A DNA stretch of 64,000 nt, taken from JBCDCY01 sp039180875. Its GTDB lineage: Bacteria > Pseudomonadota > Alphaproteobacteria > Rhodobacterales > Rhodobacteraceae. The stretch spans positions 372,001 through 436,000 of the forward strand of contig JBCDCY010000001.1 of assembly GCA_039180875.1 (NCBI GenBank), written 5' to 3'. The position numbers were made by a program, and so were the translations under genes. Within the stretch, counting starts at the first letter, position 1. Each line of letters begins with the position of its first letter. Positions 7,477 to 15,151 of the stretch are shown piece by piece. A model generated the notes under the pieces. It saw nothing but the letters and a program-made list of their open reading frames with translations, was not told the origin of the DNA and made no database searches.

Positions 7477-8613
7477 ATGATGCGTATTCTTGATCGACTC
7501 ATCGGCATTCAGCGCGTGACCGTGCCGGAGAATCAGCGGGCCCTGGTGCTGGAGAAGGGGCGGTTCCGCACGATCCTGACCCCGGGTCGGCACATCCTGC
7601 CGGCGCGCCATGTTGAGATCGAGTGGCACGACCTCGCCGCCGTGGGCTTCACCTCGACCTATGCCACCGCGCTCCTCAGCGAGCGGCCGGATCTGGTGGC
7701 CGCGCACTTGACCGAAGTGCGCACCGAGGCGGGCGAGGTGGCGCTGATCCTGCGCGACGGCCAGCCGATCTCGCTGCTGCAGCCGCTCAACGTGGCGAGG
7801 CTCTGGACGGCCGTCGGACCGTGGGAGGTGCAGCGCGTCTCGATCGCCGACAGCCTGGCGCTTGAGCCGGTGATGGCAGCGCGCCTGGCGCGGTTCGGCC
7901 CGCACCGCTGGTTCACCCAGCACGAGGTGGCCGAGGGTGCGGTGGGTCTGCTGACCGTCGACGGCGTCGCCTCGGGCACGCTCGGGCCGGGAACGCACCG
8001 GTTCTGGAACGTCAGCCGCAAGGTCGAGGTGCGCCAGATCGACACCCGCTGGCGGGCCTACGACGTCTCGGGTCAGGAGATCCTGACCAAGGACCGGGTG
8101 ACGCTGCGCGTCAACCTCGGCGCCGAGTACCGCGTGACCGATCCCGAACGGGCGGCCCGCGCGGTGCGCGATTTCGAGGAGGCGCTGCACCGGGCGCTGC
8201 AGTTCGCCTTCCGGCGGACCCTCGGCGCGCTCACCCTCGACCAGCTGCTGGCCGAGAAGGTGGCGGTCGATGCCGAGGCGGCGGAACGAGTCCGGACCGA
8301 GATGGCGGAGATCGGGCTCGAGGTCGGGGCGATCGCGCTCAAGGACGTGATCCTGCCGGGCGAGATGCGCGAGATCCTGAACCGCGTCGTGGCGGCCGAG
8401 AAGGAGGCGGAGGCGAGTGTCATCCGCCGGCGTGAGGAAACGAACGCCACGCGGGCGCTCCTCAACACCGCCAAGGTGATGGCCGAGAACCCGGTCATGC
8501 TGCGGCTGAAGGAGCTCGAGGCGCTCGAGACCATCTCGGCCCGGGTCGGCATGCTGACGGTGCATAACGGTGCCGATGGCCTGATGACCGACCTGGTCAA
8601 GCTCCGCGACTGA
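7477..8613 (+). CDS. Slipin / SPFH (Band-7) domain protein without membrane anchor
   Basis: A 378-residue protein. An N-terminal module (about 12-130) contains VPENQRALVLEKGRF...ILTPGRH. A second module (about 145-330) repeats the pattern (VAEGAVGLLTVDG...LGPGTHRF) and runs into a canonical SPFH core with YRVTDPERA and VKDVILP-like VILPGEMREIL, then the slipin tail EAEASVIRRREETNATRALLNTA. There is no N-terminal hydrophobic helix, unlike stomatin or QmcA. Soluble double-module slipins of this kind are the ones I recall from bacterial RNA-repair operons. ATG 7477 (or 7480) follows GAGGAGGG. It sits between tRNA-like RNAs and two small genes and splits trpB from trpA. A scaffolding role on RNA is inference. 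Confidence 0.85.
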   Translation: MMRILDRLIGIQRVTVPENQRALVLEKGRFRTILTPGRHILPARHVEIEWHDLAAVGFTSTYATALLSERPDLVAAHLTEVRTEAGEVALILRDGQPISLLQPLNVARLWTAVGPWEVQRVSIADSLALEPVMAARLARFGPHRWFTQHEVAEGAVGLLTVDGVASGTLGPGTHRFWNVSRKVEVRQIDTRWRAYDVSGQEILTKDRVTLRVNLGAEYRVTDPERAARAVRDFEEALHRALQFAFRRTLGALTLDQLLAEKVAVDAEAAERVRTEMAEIGLEVGAIALKDVILPGEMREILNRVVAAEKEAEASVIRRREETNATRALLNTAKVMAENPVMLRLKELEALETISARVGMLTVHNGADGLMTDLVKLRD

Positions 8614-8617
8614 ACCC

Positions 8618-8643
8618 TGCCCGCGCCTTCCGGGGCGCGGGCA
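8618..8643 (+). terminator. Strong hairpin downstream of slipin gene
   Basis: TGCCCGCGCC (8618-8627) pairs perfectly with GGCGCGGGCA (8634-8643) across a 6-nt loop, starting 4 nt after the slipin stop. There is no T tract, so it may be a pause or Rho-assisted end, or a 3' stabilising stem, rather than a classical terminator. Confidence 0.45.
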
Positions 8644-8737
8644 TCCCGCCATCCCGCCCGGCGCGAATCCGCTGGACCTCACCCCGAGGGAGGGCTAAGC
8701 GAGCGGCGCGCATAAGCGCGTCAGCGGAGATAGGTGG

Positions 8738-9070
8738 ATGGCGGACTTTCAGGTGGGCGACCTCGTCGTTCTCACATGCGGCTCGATGCGCATGGCGGTC
8801 GAGGGCGTGGACGAGGCGGGCGTCGCCTGCCTCTGGTGCCACGAAGGCGTCATCGGCCGCGACCGGTTCGACGCGAGGCTGCTGCGCAAGTGGGAGCATC
8901 GCGAGCCCGACGGCGACGACCGCCGGCCCAAGGGCGGCAAATCCTTCGGCGGCGACCGCGCCGGCGGCGGCCGCAAATACGCCGGCAACACCGACAAGCC
9001 CAAACCCAAACCGAAGACCGGCTGGGACGGCAAGCCGCGCGAAAAGACCTACTTCCGCAAGGACGGCTGA
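8738..9070 (+). CDS. Small DUF2158-like protein with basic tail
   Basis: A 110-residue protein. Residues 1-60 (FQVGDLVVLTCGSMRMAVEG...CLWC) resemble the beta-barrel DUF2158/YodC family, in which GD-V-LKSGG-MTV precedes a C-x-W segment. Residues 60-110 form a low-complexity Gly/Lys/Arg/Pro tail that would suit nucleic-acid binding. The function is unknown. Its TGA shares one base with the ATG of the next gene (TGATG), so the two small genes are coupled. It lies 125 bp after the slipin gene, behind a hairpin, and could belong to that module or be an independent passenger. Confidence 0.7.
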   Translation: MADFQVGDLVVLTCGSMRMAVEGVDEAGVACLWCHEGVIGRDRFDARLLRKWEHREPDGDDRRPKGGKSFGGDRAGGGRKYAGNTDKPKPKPKTGWDGKPREKTYFRKDG

Positions 9071-9543
9071 TGCCGCTGGGGCTGCTTCAGCCGGGCGCCA
9101 CGGGGTTCTGGTCGCACAAGAAGGCACCCTTGCTCGAACACGACCCGAAGGACTGCCGCCGCGTGGCCGAGGCCGTCGCACACGCCGCTGGCGCTGCCCA
9201 TTGGTCGGTCGCGCCGATGCCTGAGGACGAACCGCACGAGACCTTCCGCCGGTTCACGGTCCCCGTGGCCGACGGCATGCTGCAATGCCTTACCCATCGC
9301 TACCTCCGCATCACGGCCCTGGTGCCCGAGGATTGGAACGTCTGGGACCCGGTGTTTCCCGAGATCATCTGCGATGCCGATCAGGTGCAGCGCGAGGTCG
9401 GCTGGACCCTAGCGACCTCGTATGAGCTGAACGCGCCGCTAGACAGCGACACCGCCGCTGCGCTCTCGAAAGCAGAGCTTGAGATGGCGAAGGGCTGGCA
9501 GGCAGGCTCGGCTGGCGCGATCCTCTTCAATGCGTGGGATTGA
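9070..9543 (+). CDS. Conserved-looking protein of unknown function
   Basis: A 157-residue protein that I do not recognise. It is mixed alpha/beta in appearance, with no membrane segment or signal peptide; it has two tryptophan-rich stretches (AAHWSVAP, DWNVWDPVF) and only two cysteines. Its start overlaps the DUF2158-like stop by 1 bp, and it ends 3 bp before trpA. It is therefore very likely translated and co-transcribed with both. An ORF that fits so exactly between two neighbours is likely to be a real gene. It may be part of the slipin module that interrupts the trp genes or a trp-operon passenger. Confidence 0.65.
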   Translation: MPLGLLQPGATGFWSHKKAPLLEHDPKDCRRVAEAVAHAAGAAHWSVAPMPEDEPHETFRRFTVPVADGMLQCLTHRYLRITALVPEDWNVWDPVFPEIICDADQVQREVGWTLATSYELNAPLDSDTAAALSKAELEMAKGWQAGSAGAILFNAWD

Positions 9544-9546
9544 GGG

Positions 9547-10338
9547 ATGGGACGGATCGAGGAGACATTCGCGGGATTGAAGGCAAAGGGACAAAAAGCC
9601 TTCGTCGCGTTCGTCATGGCCGGCGATCCGGACTACGACCGGGCATTGGAGATCGTCCGGGGCTTGCCCGGGGCCGGGGTCGATATCATCGAGCTCGGCA
9701 TGCCGTTCACCGATCCGATGGCCGATGGTCCGGCGATCCAGCGGGCTGGGCAGCGGGCGCTAGCGGCGGGCATGACGCTCACCCGAACCCTCGACCTGGT
9801 CAGGGCCTTTCGCACCGGGGACGACACGACGCCCATCGTGCTGATGGGCTACTACAACCCGATCTACGCCCGGGGCGTCACCGCCTTTCTGGCGGAGGCG
9901 GCGGAGGCCGGGGTGGACGGTCTGATCGTGGTCGACCTGCCGCCGGAGGAGGACAGCGAGCTTTGCCTTCCGGCCCAGGAAGCGGGCCTCGACTTCATTC
10001 GCCTGGCGACGCCTACCACGGACGACGCGCGGTTGCCGGCGGTGCTGCGCAACACTTCGGGCTTCGTCTACTACGTCTCGATCACCGGCATCACCGGCGC
10101 GGCAGAGGCCTCGGCCGGCGCTGTCGGGCCGGAGGTGGCGCGCCTGAAAGCCGCCACCGGTCTGCCGGTCTGCGTCGGCTTCGGTATCAAGACACCGGAG
10201 GCGGCCCAGGCCATCGCCGGCATCGCCGACGGTGCGGTCGTGGGCTCGGCCATCGTCGATCGCATCGGGGCCGGCGAAAAGACAGCAGAGGTGCTTCGCT
10301 TCGTCGCCAGCCTGGCCGAGGCGACGCACAGCGCTTAG
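9547..10338 (+). CDS. trpA: Tryptophan synthase alpha chain
   Basis: A 263-residue TIM-barrel subunit that cleaves indole-3-glycerol phosphate. The catalytic Glu49 (IIELGMPF) and Asp60 (DPMADGP) carry the same numbers as in E. coli TrpA. The phosphate-binding loops YYVSITGITG and VGFGIKTPE are present. ATG 9547 lies 3 bp after the stop of the 157-residue gene. trpA normally follows trpB at once; here about 2.75 kb of unrelated sequence intervenes. Expression must come from read-through or from a promoter in the slipin region. Confidence 0.97.
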   Translation: MGRIEETFAGLKAKGQKAFVAFVMAGDPDYDRALEIVRGLPGAGVDIIELGMPFTDPMADGPAIQRAGQRALAAGMTLTRTLDLVRAFRTGDDTTPIVLMGYYNPIYARGVTAFLAEAAEAGVDGLIVVDLPPEEDSELCLPAQEAGLDFIRLATPTTDDARLPAVLRNTSGFVYYVSITGITGAAEASAGAVGPEVARLKAATGLPVCVGFGIKTPEAAQAIAGIADGAVVGSAIVDRIGAGEKTAEVLRFVASLAEATHSA

Positions 10339-10383
10339 GCCGCCCCGGGACGCATCTGCTCCCCAGGACGGCCGATGCAAGCC

Positions 10384-10647
10384 TTACTGCTCGGCTTGCT
10401 CAAGGTTGTTGGTCTCGATGTCCTGCTCCAGCTCGCGATATTCGTCGCGGTCGAGCTGGTTGTTGCCGTCGCCGTCATAGGTGTTGAAGACGATCTCGGA
10501 GACCAGCGCGTAGGCCGACGTCACCTCTTCCGGCGAAAGCGCGCCGTCCCGATTGTCGTCGATGGTCTGGAACGAAAAGGTCGGGGCCGCGATCGCGGCG
10601 CCGGCAAAGGCGATGGTTGCAACGGTGGCATAGGCGAGCCGTTTCAT
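10384..10647 (-). CDS. Small exported EF-hand protein
   Basis: An 87-residue protein starting MKRLAYATVATIAFAG with a signal peptide ending about residue 20 (AIA-AP). Two EF-hand-like loops follow: DDNRDGALSPEE (30-41) and DGDGNNQLDRDEY (58-70), with Asp/Asn at the expected calcium positions and Glu at position 12. It is a periplasmic or secreted calcium-binding protein of unknown partner. The ATG at 10647 was chosen because it gives an exact signal peptide and has AGGAC upstream; the open frame continues upstream without protein character. It converges with trpA. Confidence 0.8.
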   Translation of the reverse strand: MKRLAYATVATIAFAGAAIAAPTFSFQTIDDNRDGALSPEEVTSAYALVSEIVFNTYDGDGNNQLDRDEYRELEQDIETNNLEQAEQ

Positions 10648-10886
10648 CTGAGATGTCCTCCAGTGGTCAGTCTTGGCGTGTGGCGCGACCGGGCATCTGC
10701 CGAGGTCGGCGGCGGTGGTCAGTGAACGCGACCGGACCGAAGCGGTTCCCATCGGAGCCGAAGAGTCTTCGGCCTCGACCGGGCAGACCCCCAATGAGCG
10801 GACGGTCACTGGCGAGCGAAGACTATCTTGGAGGAGCGGCGATACGGGAGCGACGGACGCGCCGGTCTGTCCGCCGCTGCGCACTG

Positions 10887-10916
10887 AAAGGGGTGGGCGC
10901 GCACCGGCGCCCACCC
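10887..10916 (-). terminator. Terminator of the NMT1-type ABC transporter operon
   Basis: GGGTGGGCGC (10891-10900) and GCGCCCACCC (10907-10916) form a perfect 10-bp hairpin with a 6-nt loop. It lies 19 bp beyond the stop of the substrate-binding protein gene. On the minus strand it is followed by CCCTTTC, a weak pyrimidine tract. Between here and 10647 I see nothing else. Confidence 0.6.
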
Positions 10917-10934
10917 CAGTAGGTCACCCGTAGG

Positions 10935-11927
10935 TCAGTTCAGCGCCGCGTCGGTGACGACGTGGGTCCAGGCGGCCTCGCCCGGATCCGCGGTGATCAC
11001 CGGGTCGGAGCCGCCGGCCAGCAGTGTCGACACCGTGCGCTCGAAGTCCGCCGGGTCAAGCGCCCCGTTGGAGCCTGCGGTGAGCTTGGCGATCTCGCCC
11101 ATCATGCGCTTCTGGTGGGTCTCCGTCTGGGCCCCCGTCGCGTCGTTGTCGAGCACGATGAGCGCGGCGTCGTCTGGGTTCTCCTCCGCCCATTTCCAGC
11201 CGCGCATGGAGGCGCGGACGAAGCGGGCCATGGCATCGACGAACTCCGGATCCTCGAGCCGCTCCTCCAGCACGTAGATCCCGTCCTCGAGCGTCGCCAC
11301 ACCCTGATCCTCATACTTGAAGGTGATCAGCTCGTCGGGCGATACGCCGGCGTCGATCACCTGCCAGTACTCGTTGTAGGTCATTGTGGAGATGCAGTCG
11401 GCCTGGCGCTGCAGCAGCGGATCGACGTTGAAGCCCTGCTTCAACACCGTCACGCCCTCTTCCCCACCATCGGTCGGGATGCCGAGCTGGCTCATCCAGC
11501 TCAGGAACGGATACTCGTTGCCGAAGAACCAGACGCCGATGGTCCGGCCACGGAAGTCCTCCGGGCTGGTGATGCCGGTGTCCTTCCAGCAGGTGAGCAT
11601 CAGGCCCGAGGACTTGAAGGGCTGGGCGATGTTGACCACCGGCAAGCCCTTTTCCCGGGCGGCGAGCGCCGAGGGCATCCAGTTCAGCATCACGTCGGCT
11701 CCGCCGCCGGCCAGCACCTGGGGCGGCGCGATGTCAGGCCCACCGGGGAGGATGGTGACGTCGAGCCCCTCCTCCTCGTAATAGCCATTGTCGAGCGCCA
11801 CGTAGTAGCCGGCGAACTGGGCCTGGGTGACCCACTGAAGCTGCAGGCGTACCTCGTCCTGCGCCATGGCAGGGGCCGCGGTGAGGGAGAGCGCGCCCAC
11901 CACCGCCGCTGTAAGAGACTGTTTCAT
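10935..11927 (-). CDS. NMT1/THI5-like ABC transporter substrate-binding protein
   Basis: A 330-residue periplasmic protein. The signal peptide runs to about residue 22 (AMA-QDE). The THI5/NMT1 fold is shown by LQLQWVTQAQFAGYYVALDNGYY, GVWFFGNEYPF and the Trp-rich ligand pocket. ThiY-type members bind formylaminopyrimidine. Here, co-localisation with dihydropyrimidinase, ureidopropionase and omega-aminotransferase suggests a pyrimidine or hydantoin-like ligand instead; this is inference from context. It is the last gene of the minus-strand transporter operon, followed by a strong hairpin. Confidence 0.88.
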   Translation of the reverse strand: MKQSLTAAVVGALSLTAAPAMAQDEVRLQLQWVTQAQFAGYYVALDNGYYEEEGLDVTILPGGPDIAPPQVLAGGGADVMLNWMPSALAAREKGLPVVNIAQPFKSSGLMLTCWKDTGITSPEDFRGRTIGVWFFGNEYPFLSWMSQLGIPTDGGEEGVTVLKQGFNVDPLLQRQADCISTMTYNEYWQVIDAGVSPDELITFKYEDQGVATLEDGIYVLEERLEDPEFVDAMARFVRASMRGWKWAEENPDDAALIVLDNDATGAQTETHQKRMMGEIAKLTAGSNGALDPADFERTVSTLLAGGSDPVITADPGEAAWTHVVTDAALN

Positions 11928-11960
11928 CCTGATCCTTCCTGTCGAACACGCATCCGCGGT

Positions 11961-12800
11961 CTAGCTGCGCTGCCCCGGATGCCAGAACGTGGCCGCCCTC
12001 TCCAGGAGCGTGACCACACCGTAAAACGCGGATCCGGCCAGGGCCGCGACCGCGATCTCCGCCCACACCATGTCGAGCGCCAAACGCCCGATCTCGGTCG
12101 AGATGCGAAAGCCCATCCCCACGATGGGTGTGCCGAAAAACTCTGCGACGATTGCCCCGATCAGCGCAAGCGTGGTGCAGATCTTCAGGCCGTTGAAGAT
12201 CAGGGGCGCCGCGGCCGGCAGGCGCAGCTTCCACAGCGTCTGCCAGTAGCTTGCCGCATAGGTGCGCATCAGGTCGCGCTGCATCGCCTCCGCCGCCCGC
12301 AGGCCCTGCACCGTGTTCACCAGCACCGGGAAGAACACCATGACGATCACCACGGCCGCCTTCGACTGCCAGTCGAAGCCGAACCACATCACCATGATCG
12401 GCGCGATGCCGACGATCGGCAGGGCCGCGGCCAGATTGCCGATGGGCAGCAGCCCCCGCTGCAGAAACGGCGAGCGGTCGATGGCGATCGCCGTCAGGAT
12501 CGCGGCGCCGCAGCCCATGGCGTAGCCCGGCAGCACGGCCCGGATGAAGGTCTGCTGGAAGTCCGCCCAGAGCGTCGGCACCTCACCAACCAGCCGGGCC
12601 CAGATGTCGGTCGGGGCCGGCAGAATGACGAGCGGCACGTCGAAGCCGCGCACCGTACCCTCCCACAACGCCAGGATCGCCGCCCCGAAGAGCGCTGCCA
12701 CCAGCACCCTTGTCCAGCGCCCGTCTCCCCGGCGGGTCAGCCAGACATTGGTGGCCCAGGCAGCGAGCCAGAAGACCAGCGCCAGCAGAAACGGCGTCAC
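11961..12800 (-). CDS. ABC transporter permease (second subunit)
   Basis: A 279-residue BPD-type permease with about six membrane helices and the EAA-like cytoplasmic loop around MQRDLMRTYAASYWQTLWKLRLPAA. It overlaps the upstream permease by 4 bp (ATGA) and lies 33 bp before the substrate-binding protein gene. Two distinct permeases (this and the next) imply a heterodimeric channel, as in other NMT1-type systems. Substrate as for the operon. Confidence 0.88.
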   Translation of the reverse strand: MTPFLLALVFWLAAWATNVWLTRRGDGRWTRVLVAALFGAAILALWEGTVRGFDVPLVILPAPTDIWARLVGEVPTLWADFQQTFIRAVLPGYAMGCGAAILTAIAIDRSPFLQRGLLPIGNLAAALPIVGIAPIMVMWFGFDWQSKAAVVIVMVFFPVLVNTVQGLRAAEAMQRDLMRTYAASYWQTLWKLRLPAAAPLIFNGLKICTTLALIGAIVAEFFGTPIVGMGFRISTEIGRLALDMVWAEIAVAALAGSAFYGVVTLLERAATFWHPGQRS

Positions 12801-13660
12801 TGCGCGAGGCCGATGCGGCGCAGCGTCAGCCGCTGCAAGAGGCCGATCGCCCCCACCATCAGCCCGGCGCAGACCGCCGCGCCGATCAGGGCCGACCAGA
12901 TCACCATCATCTGCCCGTAGTAGCTGCCATTGAGCAGTCGCGCCCCGAAGCCGCCCTGGGCGCCGGTCGGCAACTCTCCGATGATCGCGCCCACCAGGGC
13001 AATGGCGATCGCCACCTTGAGCGAGGGGAAGAGGAACGGCAGGGAGGCCGGCAATCGCAGCTTCCAGAGGATCTGCCAGCGGCTGGCGTTGTAGGTGCGC
13101 ATCAGGTCGAGCTGCGCCACCTCGGGGCTGCGCAGACCCGCCACCATGCCTACCACCACCGGGAAGAAGGAGAGATAGGCCGAGATCACCGATTTCGCGA
13201 TCAGGCCGGAGACCCCGACGGAGTAGAGCACCACGATGATCATCGGCGCGACGGCGAGGATCGGGATGGTCTGGCTGGCGATCACCCAGGGCATCACGCT
13301 CATGTCCATGGCCCGGTTGTGCACGATGCCGACGGCGAGCAGGATGCCGAGGCCGGTGCCGAGGAGGAAGCCGACCAACGTCGCCTCCAGGGTGATCCAG
13401 CCGTGGTAGATCAGGCTGCGCTTGGAGGTCGGGCGGGTCTCCACCGTGGTCTTCCAGAGCTCAGCCGCCACTTGGTGCGGCGCGGGCAAGACCGGACGCT
13501 CCTGGCTCCAGGTGTCGGCGACGAAGGCGCTGGGGGTGAGCGTGACGCCGGCATTCTCCGCCTGGCGCCGGGTCCAGTCGGCGTTGAGCGACACCGCCCC
13601 GGCGTACCAGACGCAGATCAATGCCGCGACGACGGTGAGGACGGGGAGGACGGATCTCAT
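12797..13660 (-). CDS. ABC transporter permease (first subunit)
   Basis: A 287-residue permease. There is an N-terminal membrane helix (MRSVLPVLTVVAALICVWYA), a periplasmic stretch of about 70 residues containing ERPVLPAPHQVAAELWK, then five helices. The EAA loop is VAQLDLMRTYNASRWQILWK, close in wording to that of the sister permease, which shows common origin. The start ATG lies 37 bp from the ATPase gene stop. It probably forms the channel with the next gene's product. Confidence 0.88.
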   Translation of the reverse strand: MRSVLPVLTVVAALICVWYAGAVSLNADWTRRQAENAGVTLTPSAFVADTWSQERPVLPAPHQVAAELWKTTVETRPTSKRSLIYHGWITLEATLVGFLLGTGLGILLAVGIVHNRAMDMSVMPWVIASQTIPILAVAPMIIVVLYSVGVSGLIAKSVISAYLSFFPVVVGMVAGLRSPEVAQLDLMRTYNASRWQILWKLRLPASLPFLFPSLKVAIAIALVGAIIGELPTGAQGGFGARLLNGSYYGQMMVIWSALIGAAVCAGLMVGAIGLLQRLTLRRIGLAQ

Positions 13661-13697
13661 GCCCGGGGCTCCGGCGGCGGGGTGGCGCGGCGATGGG

Positions 13698-14489
13698 TCA
13701 AAGCGTCTCCCCCTCCTGGTCGGAATGGCCGGCCCGCAAGCCGTCCCGCACCCGATGGGCGACGGCCAGAAATTCCGGGCTTTCGCGGATGTCGAGCGGC
13801 CGGTCCGTGGGCAATGGGCTGTCGATGACGTCGACGATGCGGCCGGGTCGTGGGCTCATCACCACAATGCGGGTGGAGAGAAACACCGCCTCCGGGATCG
13901 AGTGGGTGACGAAGCAGATCGTCTTGCCGGTCTCGCGCCAGAGCCGCAGCAGCTCCTCGTTCAGGCGGTCCCGCACGATCTCGTCAAGCGCGCCGAAGGG
14001 CTCGTCCATCAGCAGCAGGTCCGCGTCGAAGGCCAGCGCCCGGGCGATGGAGGCGCGCTGCTGCATGCCCCCCGAAAGCTGCCAGGGATACTTGCCGTCG
14101 AAGCCCTCGAGCTCCACCAGCTTCAGCACCCGCGCCACCCGGGCCTGCCGCTCCGCCCGATCGTAGCCCATGATCTCGAGCGGCAGGGCGATGTTCCGGG
14201 CAATGGTGCGCCAGGGATAAAGGCCCGCCGCCTGAAAGACATAGCCGTAAGCACGGGCCAGTCGCGCCGCCTCCGCCGTGCCGCCGTTGACGCAGACGGT
14301 CCCGCCCGTCGGCTGTTCGAGATCGGCGACAACGCGCAGAAAGGTGGTCTTGCCGCAGCCCGACGGGCCGATGAAGGAGACGAAATCGCCTGCGCCGACC
14401 GACAGATTGACGTCGGAGAGCGCGTGGACCGGGCCGTCCCGCGTCTCGAACGTCAACTCCAACCCTTCGGCCTCGATCACCGCCGCCAC
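13698..14489 (-). CDS. ABC transporter ATP-binding protein
   Basis: A 263-residue nitrate/sulfonate/taurine-type ATPase. Walker A is GPSGCGKTT (about residues 41-49), the Q loop lies in YVFQAAGL, the signature is LSGGMQQR, Walker B is LLLMDEP, and the switch His is in FVTHSIPEA. It is the first gene of the transporter operon. It starts about 90 bp after a strong terminator that ends the upstream pemK transcript, so a promoter is expected in 14490-14580. It energises the two permeases downstream. Confidence 0.92.
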   Translation of the reverse strand: MAAVIEAEGLELTFETRDGPVHALSDVNLSVGAGDFVSFIGPSGCGKTTFLRVVADLEQPTGGTVCVNGGTAEAARLARAYGYVFQAAGLYPWRTIARNIALPLEIMGYDRAERQARVARVLKLVELEGFDGKYPWQLSGGMQQRASIARALAFDADLLLMDEPFGALDEIVRDRLNEELLRLWRETGKTICFVTHSIPEAVFLSTRIVVMSPRPGRIVDVIDSPLPTDRPLDIRESPEFLAVAHRVRDGLRAGHSDQEGETL

Positions 14490-14580
14490 GGCCCCTCCAC
14501 ACGCTGCACCGCAGCAGAAGGGCCGATTGGACGGGGGAGGTCAAGGCATCCATAGAGAATGCGATAACACGCAAAGTGCC

Positions 14581-14610
14581 AAAAAAAAGCTCCGCTTTTG
14601 CGGAGCTTTT
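14581..14610 (-). terminator. Bidirectional intrinsic terminator
   Basis: AAAAGCTCCGC (14585-14595) pairs perfectly with GCGGAGCTTTT (14600-14610) over a TTTT loop. On the minus strand the stem is followed by eight T residues, the best intrinsic terminator in the window. It closes the dihydropyrimidinase-pemK transcript and separates it from the transporter operon. The stretch 14611-14715 holds no gene that I can see, and no antitoxin. Confidence 0.85.
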
Positions 14611-14715
14611 CTGCGCCGTTCCAGGAATTGTAATCTTCCGGCGGAACGACGGCCCTTGGTAGGGTCTTAGGCGCGGATCACAAGGAGAGCCGCTCACGAT
14701 TTCTAATGTGATAGA

Positions 14716-15138
14716 TCAAAGGTGTTTCGTCAAGGTTGACAGTCCAATTCCGTGCAGAACGCAACGCCGTACTTTCCTAAAAACGTCCGGTGGAAGCGGC
14801 TTCTCCTGATAGCGCCGTCTTCCAGTTCGATCCTTGCCGAGGCGGATCAGATCTACCCGTTGGAAGCCGACCGCATTGACCATATCGCCCTTAACCCAGC
14901 AGCGGCTGGCCAAGTTCCTCGGAAGCTGAAGGGGCACATCGATCTCTGTGTGATATGGCTGCACAGGGTTTGGAGCCGTCGTGCTAAGCGCCACCACAGT
15001 GACCAGCTGGGCGCGCGCTTTAATATTTGGAGACAGCACAACAGCCGGCCGTTTTTTGACCATTTCGGGCTCGACGAACCCGCTCGAGAAATCGACGAAC
15101 ACAATGGCGCCCTGCGCCGGGTGATATTTAATCGTCAT
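14716..15138 (-). CDS. PemK/MazF-family endoribonuclease-like protein, no antitoxin visible
   Basis: A 140-residue protein with the MazF/PemK barrel signature: an early GAIVFVDFSSGF strand, KKRPAVVLSP with the usual Arg-Pro, and VVALSTTAPNP. These are the segments that form the RNA pocket in PemK-like toxins; it looks closest to the YifN-type branch. The 'STTA' wording and loss of a clear WGE motif make activity uncertain. It lies 13 bp after the dihydropyrimidinase gene on the same strand. No small antitoxin gene is present on either side; downstream there is only a terminator. It may be a solitary toxin or a domesticated RNase. Confidence 0.75.
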   Translation of the reverse strand: MTIKYHPAQGAIVFVDFSSGFVEPEMVKKRPAVVLSPNIKARAQLVTVVALSTTAPNPVQPYHTEIDVPLQLPRNLASRCWVKGDMVNAVGFQRVDLIRLGKDRTGRRRYQEKPLPPDVFRKVRRCVLHGIGLSTLTKHL

Positions 15139-15151
15139 CCTGCGCGCAGTA

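Noticed and set aside
10962..12920. 652-codon plus-strand frame over the ABC transporter genes
   Set aside because: Antisense to the binding protein and permease genes, which have clear family motifs.
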